A stretch of DNA of 64,000 bases from Sporolituus thermophilus DSM 23256 (GCF_900102435.1 NZ_FNBU01000014.1:1-64000); one strand, 5' to 3'. Positions 18,125 to 30,384 are shown, numbered from the stretch's first letter. Notes: a model not told the origin generated them from the letters alone. A program made the numbers and translations.

Positions 18125-19454
18125 ATGAAGATTGCTGTCGTGGGAACAGGATATGTCGGGTTGGTGGCGGGCGCCTGCTTTGCTGAGATAGGCAACACAG
18201 TGTGGTGTGTCGATAAGGATGAGGCGAAAATCACTAACTTGGAGGCCGGCCTTTTGCCGATCTATGAACCGGGCCTGCCGGAAATGGTAGCGAAAAACGT
18301 AGCCAACGGCCGGCTTCATTTTTCAGCCGCCTTGCAGCCGGCGCTGGCACAAGCAGAGCTCTGCTTCATTACGGTCGGTACACCGCCGCGGGCCGATGGG
18401 GCGGCCGATTTGTCCCAGGTCTATACCGTCGCCCAGGAAATCGGACAACTGCTTGACCATCACCTGATTGTGGTCAATAAGTCTACGGTACCGGTAGGTA
18501 CGGCGGAGATAGTACGAAGCATTATTGCCCAGGAGCTAAAGCGGCGCGGTCAGGAAAACGTAACGTTTGCGGTAGTTTCGAACCCGGAGTTTCTTCGAGA
18601 AGGCAGAGCGATCAACGATTTTATGCGTCCTGACCGGGTGGTTATTGGCACTGATAGTAATGAGGCCGCGAAAATAATGAAGGAATTATATCAACCTATT
18701 GTGCGCGACCAGCACCCGCTATTGATAATGGACATAAAATCCGCCGAACTCACAAAGTATGCCGCCAACGCCATGCTAGCCACCCGTATCAGCTTTATGA
18801 ACGAAATCGCCCGCTTGTGCGATAAGGTTGGCGCCGATGTGAACCGCGTCAGGCAGGGAATGGGAGCCGACGGTCGGATCGGCCTGCAGTTTCTGGATGC
18901 CGGCGCCGGTTACGGCGGATCGTGTTTTCCAAAAGACGTGAAAGAACTCATTCATACTGGGCGCAAATATGGCCTGGAAATGGCCATTATCCAGGCCGTG
19001 GATCAGGTAAATGAACGCCAGAAACACTATCTGGCGGAGATGATTGGCCGCTATTTTGGTGACAATCTGGCGCAGAAAAAATTTGCTCTCTGGGGCTTGG
19101 CGTTTAAGCCCGAAACGGACGATATCCGCGAAGCGCCGGCGCTGGCCATTATTAGGTCGCTTGTGCACCGGGGGGCCACCATAACGGCCTATGATCCGCA
19201 GGCCATCCCGCAGGCTAAAGTGGCGTTGACCGGTTGCGGCGGCCGGCTTTTTTACGCCGAAAACAAGATGGCCGCCCTTGACGACGCTGACGCCCTTATT
19301 CTCGTCACCGAATGGCAAGAGTTTACCCAGCCTGATTTTGCCGAAATGAAACGCCGGCTACGGCAACCGCTTATATTTGACGGCCGCAACCAGTACGACC
19401 CGGTCGGGATGGCGGCCTTAGGCTTTGAGTATTACTGCATTGGGAGGGGCTATT

Positions 19455-19462
<8 letters not shown>
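18125..19462 (+). CDS. ugd: UDP-glucose 6-dehydrogenase
   Basis: 445 residues. It oxidises UDP-glucose to UDP-glucuronate with two NAD+. The N-terminal [17 protein letters not shown], the STVPVGTAE segment, the catalytic cysteine in [10 protein letters not shown] and [14 protein letters not shown] of the C-terminal domain are all present. The ATG at 18125 has CAGGAG upstream; a longer reading is antisense to the divergent glycosyltransferase. It overlaps the next gene by 8 bases, and its product is the substrate of that enzyme. Confidence 0.95.
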
Positions 19463-20435
<973 letters not shown>

Positions 20436-20493
20436 AGCCGCCAAACGCCGCCAGGGCCGGAAGATTATTACCGCCAATATAGAAGCCTCGTCA

Positions 20494-20535
20494 CAAAAAA
20501 AAGCGTCTACCCTTCCCAGGCAGACGCTTAATTAT
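20494..20535. terminator. bidirectional terminator
   Basis: AAGCGTCT(A/G)CC..GG(C/T)AGACGCTT hairpin with an A-run on the left and T-rich sequence on the right, between convergent genes. Confidence 0.82.
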
Positions 20536-20540
20536 TTATT

Positions 20541-22436
20541 TTAATTAATCCTTTTTTCAAGCGGGAACCGGATGGTAAACACCGTGCCTTCGCCAGGGCG
20601 GCTGGTCACGTCTACCTTAGCGCCGTGCAGCTCGATGATCTGTCTGGCAATAGCCAGGCCCAGACCGGTGCCGCTGCTGGCCCGTGATTTATCCCCTTTA
20701 TAGAACCGTTCCCAGATATACGGCAAGTCCTCCGGCGCAATGCCTGTGCCGGTGTCGGCGACGGTCAGCACTTCCTCCCCGTCTTGTACCGTAAGGTCAA
20801 TGTTGATCCGGCCGCCTGGGGGCGTAAACTTAAGGGCATTGTCCACCAGAATGAGCGCCAGCTGGGTCAGCCGGTCGCCGTCGCCCTGGATGGGCGGTAC
20901 GCCGGGTGCCACGGAGGCGGCCAGTGCCACCCCTTTTTCCTCGCTGCGCGGTTTTAGCAGGGTAACGACATTATCGACAATTTCGGCCAACGATACCTCT
21001 TCAATATCAAGCGTAAGGCCATTCGCCTGCAGCCGGCTTAAATCAAGCAGATCGGCGATAAGCTTTTCCAGGCGCAAAATTTCTTCGCCCATAACCCGGT
21101 GGTATTTCTTTACCAGCGCCGGATCGGTGATGGTGCCGTCCTGGAGCGCCTGATTGTAGCCGTGCATGATCGTGAGCGGCGTCCGCAGTTCATGCGACAC
21201 GTTGGCTACAAAGTCCCGCCGCATTTTATCCAGCTGCTCCATCCGGCGCACATATTCTTCCATATCTTGGGCCAGAGCGTTCAATGACTGCCCCAAATCG
21301 CCAACTTCATCCCGGCTGGTTACTCGGATCCTGGTGGTATAATCGCCGCGCGCCATCGCCGCCGCCGTTTGCTGCATGGCCCGTAATGGCTGTACGATGC
21401 CGCCTGCCAGATAGCCGGACAGCAAGGCAGCTAACAAGATGGCCGCCAGACCGGCGATACCAATGTAATAATAGATTTTTTGCAAAAACCCGTTGATATC
21501 GTCAAGCGGAGCATTAACCATGACTGTGCCGCTAATTGTCCCGTCTGTTCGTTTAAGCGGCACGGCAACCATCAGCATGTTTTCTTCATAGTAAGGGTGA
21601 TAGTAAGTTTTGGCCCAGGTTTTGCCGCTATTTTCTTTTATCTCCTGGATAAGCCCCGCCATCCCCTTTATGTCGGCAAGGCTGACAGCCGCGGTGCTAC
21701 TTTGCTGCCGCCCCTTCCCCACATCGAGTACGATGGGATTGTCCGCATTTTTCCCGGCCTGGAGACTCGCGTCAGTAGACGCTGACGGTTGGCTTGCCGG
21801 CGGCTGGATCGTTTGCGCCTGGCTATTGCCAGACGCAGCAAGCCGCCCCCGCATACCCATGCCAGAACTGGCCTGCTGCCAGTTGCCCATTTCCATGCTG
21901 CTTGGGCCACAATTTTCTTCGCCGTCCCACCTGGGTTGACTTTGCGCACCGGCCGACAGTTTACCGGCAAGGTTTTCCTGGTCTGGTTGTTGCTCTCGCT
22001 GCTGGCTTGGCTGCCGTAATTGCCATAGCGGACCCATCCGCTGCCGGAGAATGCCAGGGAGGTCACTATTTTCCCTCATCCGCATCGGGCTGGGCTTTAT
22101 TCCTGCCGCTGGCCTACGCTTGCCATAGCCGTCACTGGGCCGTTCTTCGGACACTGTCACCAGATTGAGGTCATTGTCCACCACCCATATCCGGGCATCC
22201 AAAAAGCTATCGGCGCTGTTGACGAAATCGTGCAGTTGACTGTGCGTGATGCGCCCGTCAAAGTAATTGTTGACCACCCGGGCCATTTCATAGGCTTTGT
22301 CCGTCAATTCGCGCCGCTTCGCGTTAACAAAATAATCGCGAATCAGCACCGACCCACCTACGGTCACGCCCGTCAATACCACGATAACAACGGCCATAAA
22401 GCTAATCAGCAGTTTATATTTCAGGGAAAATTTCAT
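20541..22436 (-). CDS. sensor histidine kinase with low-complexity external domain
   Basis: 631 residues: membrane helix 7-32, extracytoplasmic region 33-320, second helix about 323-345, HAMP, HisKA with VSHELRTPLT, and HATPase with LVDNALKF, DTGTGIAPED and GTGLGLAIA. Residues about 105-250 are a Gln/Ser/Met-rich low-complexity insert with a GMGMRG stretch (192-197), a motif found twice in the exported protein encoded nearby. It overlaps the response regulator gene by 4 bases (ATGA). Probably senses envelope or metal stress. Confidence 0.92.
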   Translation of the reverse strand: MKFSLKYKLLISFMAVVIVVLTGVTVGGSVLIRDYFVNAKRRELTDKAYEMARVVNNYFDGRITHSQLHDFVNSADSFLDARIWVVDNDLNLVTVSEERPSDGYGKRRPAAGIKPSPMRMRENSDLPGILRQRMGPLWQLRQPSQQREQQPDQENLAGKLSAGAQSQPRWDGEENCGPSSMEMGNWQQASSGMGMRGRLAASGNSQAQTIQPPASQPSASTDASLQAGKNADNPIVLDVGKGRQQSSTAAVSLADIKGMAGLIQEIKENSGKTWAKTYYHPYYEENMLMVAVPLKRTDGTISGTVMVNAPLDDINGFLQKIYYYIGIAGLAAILLAALLSGYLAGGIVQPLRAMQQTAAAMARGDYTTRIRVTSRDEVGDLGQSLNALAQDMEEYVRRMEQLDKMRRDFVANVSHELRTPLTIMHGYNQALQDGTITDPALVKKYHRVMGEEILRLEKLIADLLDLSRLQANGLTLDIEEVSLAEIVDNVVTLLKPRSEEKGVALAASVAPGVPPIQGDGDRLTQLALILVDNALKFTPPGGRINIDLTVQDGEEVLTVADTGTGIAPEDLPYIWERFYKGDKSRASSGTGLGLAIARQIIELHGAKVDVTSRPGEGTVFTIRFPLEKRIN

Positions 22437-23128
22437 TTTCGCACCTCAAACTTGTAACCAATGCCCCATACTGTTTTAATATCCCACGGCGAATGCGGGC
22501 CAACCCCCAGCTTCTTGCGCAAGCGCTTCACATGCGTGTCTACCGTACGGGTATCGCCGCAGTAGCTATAATCCCATACTAATTCCAAAAGCTGCTCCCG
22601 TGACAATACCTTGCCGGCATGGGAGGCAAGCTGCCATAATACTTCCCTTTCTTTATTGGCCAACGCAACCGGCTTACCAAACGCAATGACCGTGTGCTCG
22701 GCCATGTTTATTTCCAGTTCCGGAAAACGGAGAATATCTGCCTGCGTATACTGCTGCGGGGCGGCAGTACGGCGGAGAATGGCTTTGACGCGGGCGACCA
22801 CTTCTTTGGGATTGAAAGGTTTTGTCACATAGTCGTCAGCGCCGATTTCCAGTCCCATGATCCGGTCATCGTCCTCCGTCCGGGAGGTTAACATGATAAT
22901 TGGTACAGTCGAATATTTACGGATTTGCTGGCAAACCTCAAAGCCATCAAGAACCGGCATCATAATATCAAGAATAACGATATCCGGCTTAACCTGTTCT
23001 ACTTTAATCAGGGCCTCGGCCCCATTGGCGGCTTCGGCGACCGTAAATCCTGCCTGCGTAAAATAGATAGCTAAGAGCTCCCGGATTTGTTTCTCGTCGT
23101 CGACAATCAATACCGTTTTCCCGGTCAC
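22433..23128 (-). CDS. OmpR/PhoB family response regulator
   Basis: 231 residues: a receiver domain (IVDDEKQIREL, the phosphate-accepting aspartate in VILDIMMP, TSR and the KPF lysine) followed by a winged-helix output domain (TVDTHVKRLRKKLG, VWGIGYKFE). Partner of the overlapping kinase gene. The GTG start at 23128 is preceded by GGGAGGGGGG; a GTG 33 bases earlier lacks a site. Confidence 0.93.
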   Translation of the reverse strand: MTGKTVLIVDDEKQIRELLAIYFTQAGFTVAEAANGAEALIKVEQVKPDIVILDIMMPVLDGFEVCQQIRKYSTVPIIMLTSRTEDDDRIMGLEIGADDYVTKPFNPKEVVARVKAILRRTAAPQQYTQADILRFPELEINMAEHTVIAFGKPVALANKEREVLWQLASHAGKVLSREQLLELVWDYSYCGDTRTVDTHVKRLRKKLGVGPHSPWDIKTVWGIGYKFEVRK

Positions 23129-23186
23129 AAACTCCCCCCTCCCGCGACCGTTTACTTTCACTATACCATAGCTGTCATTATGGCAA

Positions 23187-23224
23187 AAGAGTCTGACCGC
23201 GCTACCGGCGACAGACTCTTTTTA
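23187..23224 (-). terminator. intrinsic terminator
   Basis: AGAGTCTGTCG..GACAGACTCT-type hairpin with a T-rich tail on the minus strand, between the exported-protein gene and the response regulator gene. It separates the two units. Confidence 0.8.
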
Positions 23225-23253
23225 CCTTAGGTTAGTTTTTGCTTATTGTCATA

Positions 23254-23643
23254 TTAACGTTGCGCAGGGGCAATCGGGGCCATCATGCCACCGCGCATTC
23301 CCATGCCGGGCCCCATCATGCCGCGCATTCCCATGCCGCAGCCGGGATACGCACCGTCAGTAATATGCTGCTCCATGGCGGCAATCATCTGATCGGCCTG
23401 GGCCTGGGTAATCCAGCCCCACTCGACCTGTTTGGCCAGCATTTGCTTTCTGAGCTCCAGCATTTGTTTACCCCAGTCGGCGATCTGCGCTTTTTGTTCA
23501 TCGGTCAGGTTAGCAGCATTGGCGCCATACCAGGGGCAGTACCACCCAGCCGGACCCGGACCTTGCCCCGGCGCGGCGAGAACCGACCCGGCAAAGGCGA
23601 CAACCAGCAGGGCCACCAGGGTAAATAGAACGACTTTTTTCAT
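23254..23643 (-). CDS. exported Met/Gly-rich protein (DUF2680-like)
   Basis: 129 residues: signal peptide 1-23 (cleavage after VLA), a helical core (LTDEQKAQIADWGKQMLELRKQML...) of the DUF2680/Spy-like type, and a Met-rich tail (102-121) with GMGMRG repeated. Methionine clusters of this kind can bind Cu(I) or Ag(I); metal binding is inference. It sits between a metal-transport ATPase operon and a two-component system and has its own terminator, so it may be that system's target. Confidence 0.75.
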   Translation of the reverse strand: MKKVVLFTLVALLVVAFAGSVLAAPGQGPGPAGWYCPWYGANAANLTDEQKAQIADWGKQMLELRKQMLAKQVEWGWITQAQADQMIAAMEQHITDGAYPGCGMGMRGMMGPGMGMRGGMMAPIAPAQR

Positions 23644-23722
23644 ATTCTCAGCCTCCTTGAATTTTGTTTGCTTTTATTATATTCAGCATTTATGGCCAAA
23701 ATAGGGACAAATTCGGAACAAA

Positions 23723-25885
23723 TTAGGAACTTTGCTGTCCAGCCCTCTGCTGTGGTTTTACCTGCAAGAGCCGCAGACTGTTAAGTGTGACCAGGATGGA
23801 TGCGCCCATATCGGCCAGAATCGCCAGCCATAGCGTCAGCCAGCCGGGAAATACGGCCAGCACCGCTATCGCTTTAATTACAAGGGAAAAGGTGATGTTC
23901 TGCCGAATGACCGCCAACGCTTTGCGGCTTAAACGAATAAGAAAAGGCAGTTTGCTCAGATCGTCGGCCATAAGGACGATATCCGCCGTTTCAAGAGCCG
24001 TATCCGTGCCGGCGCCGCCCATCGCAACGCCTACCGTGGACAAGGCTAGCGCCGGGGCATCGTTAATGCCGTCGCCAACCATGGCTACTTGGCCGTATTT
24101 ATTAAGCAGTTCCTGCACGGCCGTCATTTTCTCCTGCGGTAATAGTTCGGCCCGGAATTCGTCCACGCCTACCCGCGCGGCCATCGCTTGCGCAGCCAAG
24201 GTGTTATCACCAGTCAACATGATGGTATGCCGGATACCCGCCTGTTTTAGCGCGGCGATTGTAGCGGCGCTATTGTCGCGCACCGCGTCAGCCACGGCGA
24301 TAACGCCTAAGATAGTATCTTGGGTCCCCATGATCATAACCGTTTTACCTTCACCCTGCAAACGCTTGACGGCCTCGGCCATCGGGGCTATGGACAGACC
24401 CAATTCGGCAAACAGGCGCGGGTTGCCGATATAAACCGCCTGCCCGTCGACCGTGCCGCGGGCGCCGCTGCCGGTAATGGCTACGAAATCTTCTACCGGC
24501 TGAATGGGTAATCCTTTGGCCTCTGCCGCCCGCATGATGGCGACAGCCAGAGGATGCTCCGACCGGGCCTCTATGTCAGCAGCCAGTTTCAACAGGTTAT
24601 CTTCCGGCCGTCCCCCGACGGAAACAATATCGGTGACGACCGGCTCGCCCTTGGTCAGTGTTCCTGTCTTGTCGAAGGCGATGGCCGAAAGTGTTCCCAT
24701 TGCTTCCAAGTATATGCCGCCTTTAATGAGAACGCCGTTTTTCGCCGCGTTGGCGATGGCGCTGACAATCGCCACCGGTGTAGACACGACCAGGGCACAG
24801 GGACAAGAAACTACCATGAGCGCCAGTCCCCGATAAATCCATGACATCCATTCGTAGCCGAAAAACAGGGGAGGAATAAAAACGATACCTACAGCCAGCG
24901 CCATGACGATGGGTGTATAGACGGCGGCAAACTTATCGACAAAGGCCTGGGACGGCGCCCGCTGTCCCTGGGCCTCCTCCACCATGTTAATAATTTTGGC
25001 AATGGTCGTGTCCTGGACCAGTTTGGTGACCCGGACTTCCAGCGAGCCGTGTATATTGAGCGTGCCGGCGAAGACCTCGGCGCCGGGGCCTTTTTCGACC
25101 GGGATGGATTCGCCGGTGATTGCCGCCTGGTTGACCGCGGATTGACCTTTGATAATCACTCCGTCCATGGCGATTTTCTCGCCCGGACGGATAATCATGA
25201 TGTCGCCGACCGTAATTTCTTCAACCGGTATTTCCACTTCGGCCGCGCCGCGCCGGATCCGGGCCGCTTTCGGCATAATATCCATCAGGTCGCGGATGGA
25301 GCGGCGGGCACTTTCCATTGTCCAGGCTTCGAGCATTTCCGAGATGGCGTACAGAAAGGCGACCGAGGCGCCTTCTTCATACTGGCCGATCGCCAAAGCG
25401 CCGATAGCGGCCAGGCTCATGAGGACGCTCATGTTAAAACTGCCGCGCGGCAGCGAGCGGGCCGCCTTCTGGAAATTGCCCCAGCCGCCCAGCACCATGG
25501 CCGCTATATACAGCGGAATAAAAACCATGGCCGAACCGCCCAGCTTCTCTACGCCATAGGCTATGGCCAGCGTTAAACCGGAAGCTACAGCCCGGCGGCG
25601 CTCCCAGTGAATTTTAGGCCGAACGGCTGCCTGCGGTTTTTGGTCGAAAACGGGGTGGACAGTATAATTGTGTTTGACTGCCAGTTGCCGAATGGCTTCT
25701 ATGTCGCTAGCCCCTTCAACAACGAGTTTATTGGTCATGAAATTAACTTTCGCCCTGGTTACACCAGGGAGAGCCGCTACGTCTTTTTCAAACTTCACGG
25801 CGCAATCCAGTCAGGTAAAGCCCGTGACTTGAAACACCATTGTCCCGGCTTGCGCCGCGCCCGCTGCCTGCGTCACCGTTATCAT
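23723..25885 (-). CDS. cadA: Zn/Cd/Pb P1B-type ATPase with in-frame TGA (Sec?)
   Basis: 720 residues if TGA is read through. The N-terminal metal-binding domain reads VTGFT-TGA-LDC-AVKFE, where CadA proteins have GFTCxxC: the TGA at 25811-25813 stands exactly at the first Cys (residue 25). The downstream body is intact: TGES, SCPCALVVSTP (Zn/Cd type), DKTGTLTKG, SEHPLA, GDGINDAPA. The choices are selenocysteine insertion, a nonsense mutation with translation restarting at GTG 25798 (691 residues, lacking the motif), or a sequencing error. Weak SECIS-like hairpins follow. Start: ATG 25885, or GTG 25876, which has better spacing from GAGAGG. It lies 16 bases after cadC, an operon. Confidence 0.82.
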
Positions 25886-25901
25886 CCTCTCTTTTTGTCA
25901 T

Positions 25902-26264
25902 TTATTCGTGTTTGACATGCTCAATACCCTGCGCCAAGAGGGTAGCAATATGCTCATCGTTGAGCGAATACCAGGCCATTTTGCCTTCTTTGCGAAATTT
26001 GACCAACCGGGCGTTTCTGAGCAGCCGCAGCTGATGGGAGACGGCCGACTGCCCCATGCCAACGACCGCGGCGATATCGCACACGCACAGTTCCCGTTTT
26101 GCTAGAATCTGTAAAATTTTTACCCGGGTCGTATCCCCTAAAATTTTAAACAGGTCGGCCACCCGCTGGGCGTCCTCATCGGCAATGATCTCCGCTTTCG
26201 CCAGACATATGACCTGGGGATGCTCACACAACTCCTCACATACATCGCACTCGCATGGCTTCAT
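25902..26264 (-). CDS. cadC: CadC-type ArsR metal-responsive repressor
   Basis: 120 residues: winged helix with ELCVCDIA (Cys60, Cys62) and an N-terminal cysteine-rich segment (Cys4, Cys6, Cys9, Cys13), the ligands of the Cd/Pb/Zn site in CadC. It would release DNA on binding metal and derepress itself and the ATPase just downstream. The start at 26264 follows TTGGGGGT. A palindromic operator overlaps its promoter. Confidence 0.92.
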   Translation of the reverse strand: MKPCECDVCEELCEHPQVICLAKAEIIADEDAQRVADLFKILGDTTRVKILQILAKRELCVCDIAAVVGMGQSAVSHQLRLLRNARLVKFRKEGKMAWYSLNDEHIATLLAQGIEHVKHE

Positions 26265-26278
26265 CGTTATACCCCCAA

Positions 26279-26307
26279 TATATGAATATATGTTCATATA
26301 TATTATA
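26279..26307 (-). promoter_or_regulatory. cadC promoter -10 and ArsR-type operator
   Basis: The palindrome TATATGAA-CATATA-TTCATATA at 26279-26300 has the AT-rich TGAA/TTCA form typical of CadC/ArsR operators. TATAAT (26302-26307, minus strand) lies directly upstream, with a possible -35 TTGCTT at 26325-26330 (17 bases). Confidence 0.7.
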
Positions 26308-26308
26308 T

Positions 26309-26336
26309 AAAAAAAGATACCTGAAAGCAATCAGGC
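26309..26336 (-). terminator. crcB terminator
   Basis: CCTGATTGCTTTCAGG then TATCTTTTTTT on the minus strand, right after the crcB stop. It overlaps the presumed -35 of cadC. Confidence 0.8.
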
Positions 26337-26343
26337 TTCTGTC

Positions 26344-26718
26344 TTAAAATAATTTCGCCAGGCTGATGCCTGTCCAGGTGGCAAAGAAACCCAGCACGAA
26401 ATTAGCAATGATATTATACAGGGCAAAGGTCATTTGACCATTATTGATCAGCTTAATTGTCTCATAACTAAAAGACGAAAAAGTCGTAAGCCCCCCGATA
26501 AAGCCGACCGTCACGAGCAGCCGCCAATATGGGCTTACGATGATGCGTTCCGTCACCAGTGACATGAACAGGCCGATAATAAAACAGCCGACAACATTTA
26601 CGATCAAAGTGCCATAAGGAAAATCCGCCCCCCATCTTTGGGCGGTCCAGTCGGAAACAAGGTAGCGCATAGTTGCTCCGATGCTTCCACCGAGCGCAAC
26701 TAAGAATATTTTCAGCAT
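26344..26718 (-). CDS. crcB: fluoride channel CrcB/Fluc
   Basis: 124 residues with four membrane helices and the family motifs GGSIGATMRY, NVVGCFIIG and GGLTTFSSFSYE. A dual-topology F- channel in the cytoplasmic membrane that lowers intracellular fluoride. It is the last gene of the fluoride locus that begins with the riboswitch at 27971-28050. Some Firmicutes have two crcB copies; only one is seen here. Confidence 0.95.
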   Translation of the reverse strand: MLKIFLVALGGSIGATMRYLVSDWTAQRWGADFPYGTLIVNVVGCFIIGLFMSLVTERIIVSPYWRLLVTVGFIGGLTTFSSFSYETIKLINNGQMTFALYNIIANFVLGFFATWTGISLAKLF

Positions 26719-26806
26719 CTATTACACCTCTTTTGCTACGTTAAGCCTAAAATTAGCTTCTTACTATTATCTATCCTAAAAATCGGCGTTTCATTTGTTG
26801 GCATGA

Positions 26807-27154
26807 TCATCTTTTCAGCTCTTTATGCCCGTATTTTATTATCTCTACGTCATCAAGCGTAACAAGCCCTTCCGTAACGACTTCATCAAGAAACGGTAGA
26901 ATTTTATTGATGTATTCCTCACTATCGACGATTTCGATAAGGATAGGCAAGTCGTCCGATAAATCGACGATGCGTGCCGTGTGAATCCTGCTGTTGGCGC
27001 CATAGCCCATTATGCCTCGAAATACCGTCGCTCCTGCCAGATCCAATTCCTTAGCTTTTAAAACAATGGCATGATACAAAGACTTTCCGTTATACCGGTC
27101 GGTTTCGCCGATATAAATGCGAAGCCGTTTTGCCTGTCCAGTGATTTTCGGCAT
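26807..27154 (-). CDS. DUF190 (PII-like) protein
   Basis: 115 residues with the ferredoxin-like core of DUF190: KRLRIYIGETDRYNGKSLY, GATVFRGIMGYG and PILIEIVDSEEYI. Such proteins are regularly encoded beside crcB, where a regulatory role is suspected. It lies between usp and crcB on the same strand. Confidence 0.9.
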   Translation of the reverse strand: MPKITGQAKRLRIYIGETDRYNGKSLYHAIVLKAKELDLAGATVFRGIMGYGANSRIHTARIVDLSDDLPILIEIVDSEEYINKILPFLDEVVTEGLVTLDDVEIIKYGHKELKR

Positions 27155-27195
27155 GACGCTAACCTCCGTTTTATATTCCGTTTAAATATATTTTA

Positions 27196-27618
27196 CTACT
27201 TAACGACCAGCACCGGTACTTGCGAGTAAGAAACTACTTTTTGCGCCACACTGCCGATAACCAGGTTTTTGAAGCCCCCCATCCCCCGCGTTCCCGTGAC
27301 AATGAGGTCAGCCTTCTTTTCAAAAGCGTACTTGACGATGCTTTCCGCGGGATGACCTCTTAAAAGTTCCGTCTTTACCGGTACGCCATATTCTTCCCCA
27401 TATTTGCGGACTTTTTCCAGCATTGGTTGGTAGTGCTTCTCGGCATAGGCGTAAAATTCGTCGATTTCACTGATGGTCGGACTAAACTCCGGTGGCTTGA
27501 CGACGGTGACGGCGATAACCTCAGCGCCAAACTTGGCCGACATGGCTACCGCCCATTCTAACCCTTTCTGGCTCTGCTTCGAGCCGTCATAAGCGACAAC
27601 GATTTTCTTAACGTCCAT
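27196..27618 (-). CDS. universal stress protein, UspA family
   Basis: 140 residues: N-terminal IVVAYDGSKQSQKGLEWA and C-terminal ATP-binding pattern GTRGMGGFKNLVIGSVAQKV (G-x2-G-x9-G-S). Cytoplasmic nucleotide-binding stress protein. Its start overlaps the end of the truncated antiporter by 11 bases, with AAGGAGCG as ribosome site, so it lies within the fluoride-riboswitch transcript. Confidence 0.92.
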   Translation of the reverse strand: MDVKKIVVAYDGSKQSQKGLEWAVAMSAKFGAEVIAVTVVKPPEFSPTISEIDEFYAYAEKHYQPMLEKVRKYGEEYGVPVKTELLRGHPAESIVKYAFEKKADLIVTGTRGMGGFKNLVIGSVAQKVVSYSQVPVLVVK

Positions 27619-27930
27619 CTTCCGCGCTCCTTTCCAATTGCCCTCTTATAACAGGTATATGCTCTGGCTGAGCAGTATCTTCTGCGTCACCAGGAACAGG
27701 AAAGAAAAACTTTTGGGCAATTACCGTCGGTATCACGGCGCTTAGGATGACTGCCGCCACCAGCACACTATACTGATTAACGTCGATATAATTATTAGAT
27801 AGGCCGTAAAGAGCGGAAATCGTGCCGAACGTTAGCCCGGTACTCATCAGCAGGGTGGTATAAATACCTGTTCTACTACGGTACCGGAATATCCTGGTGG
27901 CGGGCAGCACGCCGATTTCTCCATCTTGTA
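27608..27930 (-). pseudogene. 3' remnant of cation:proton antiporter (CPA2)
   Basis: About 100 residues match the C-terminal end of a Na+/H+ antiporter (RTGIYTTLLMSTGLTFGTIS, QYSVLVAAVILSAVIPTVIAQ). In-frame similarity runs back to DGEIGVLPATR and then meets a TAA at about 27,931; the N-terminal roughly 300 residues are missing. The fluoride riboswitch stands immediately upstream, so the gene's beginning was lost while its control RNA and downstream genes were kept. It has a possible GTG start at 27910 and could still be translated as a fragment. Confidence 0.8.
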
Positions 27931-27970
27931 ATTAAAAGAATTTAAGGACGGTGTTCACCGCCGTATAAAA

Positions 27971-28050
27971 GCAAAAAAATCCTACCAACTCTATCTCCTG
28001 GTAGGAGTCATCACCGCTTACGCGGACTTATGGCAAGCTCCATCGCCCCT
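27971..28050 (-). ncRNA. fluoride riboswitch (crcB motif) with terminator
   Basis: The minus strand reads GGGGCGATGGAG..TTGCCATAA at the 5' side and TGATGACTCCTACCA at the 3' side, the conserved parts of the fluoride aptamer. TCCTACCAGGAGATAGAGTTGGTAGGA then TTTTTTT forms an overlapping intrinsic terminator that fluoride binding would disrupt. It precedes the antiporter remnant, usp, DUF190 and crcB. Confidence 0.88.
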
Positions 28051-28057
28051 AATTTAA

Positions 28058-30021
<1,964 letters not shown>

Positions 30022-30057
30022 TTACCTCCTCTTAGCCAGGCTGACCGGTCAATGAAA

Positions 30058-30108
30058 AAAACAAAAAGAGGTTGTTCAAAAAGCAGAGACTTTTTCAACA
30101 GCCTCGAC
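30058..30108 (-). terminator. terminator between remB and gyrB
   Basis: GAGGCTGTTGAAAAAG..CTTTTTGAACAACCTC hairpin followed by TTTTTGTTTTTTT on the minus strand. Confidence 0.82.
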
Positions 30109-30123
30109 CGGGTCATCACCAAT

Positions 30124-30384
30124 TTATTCTTCCTCTTCGTCCACGTCAAAGAGGTAACCGGCCCGTTTTTTTAGCGTCAGCGAGGAAATAGCCGACAAGT
30201 AGACGACCTTATCGGTTACGACAAAACTTTTCGGACTGCCCTCGGATATATCGACAATCATATTTTCCTCGCGCATGGTGCGAAGAAACTCGTCATTCAC
30301 CGGCGAGCGGGAAAATTTAAGGTCACCGATGGCGATAACGCTTTTTAGGGGGATTACCGTGTCACCCCCCAGGTGTAAAAACAT
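30124..30384 (-). CDS. remB: RemB-like (DUF370/YaaB) regulator
   Basis: 86 residues matching the Bacillus extracellular matrix regulator RemB/YaaB family: MFLHLGGDTVIPLKSVIAIGDL at the N-terminus and an acidic tail. In Bacilli the gene lies between recF and gyrB, as here. Its start overlaps the end of the DUF721 gene by 23 bases. Confidence 0.88.
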   Translation of the reverse strand: MFLHLGGDTVIPLKSVIAIGDLKFSRSPVNDEFLRTMREENMIVDISEGSPKSFVVTDKVVYLSAISSLTLKKRAGYLFDVDEEEE

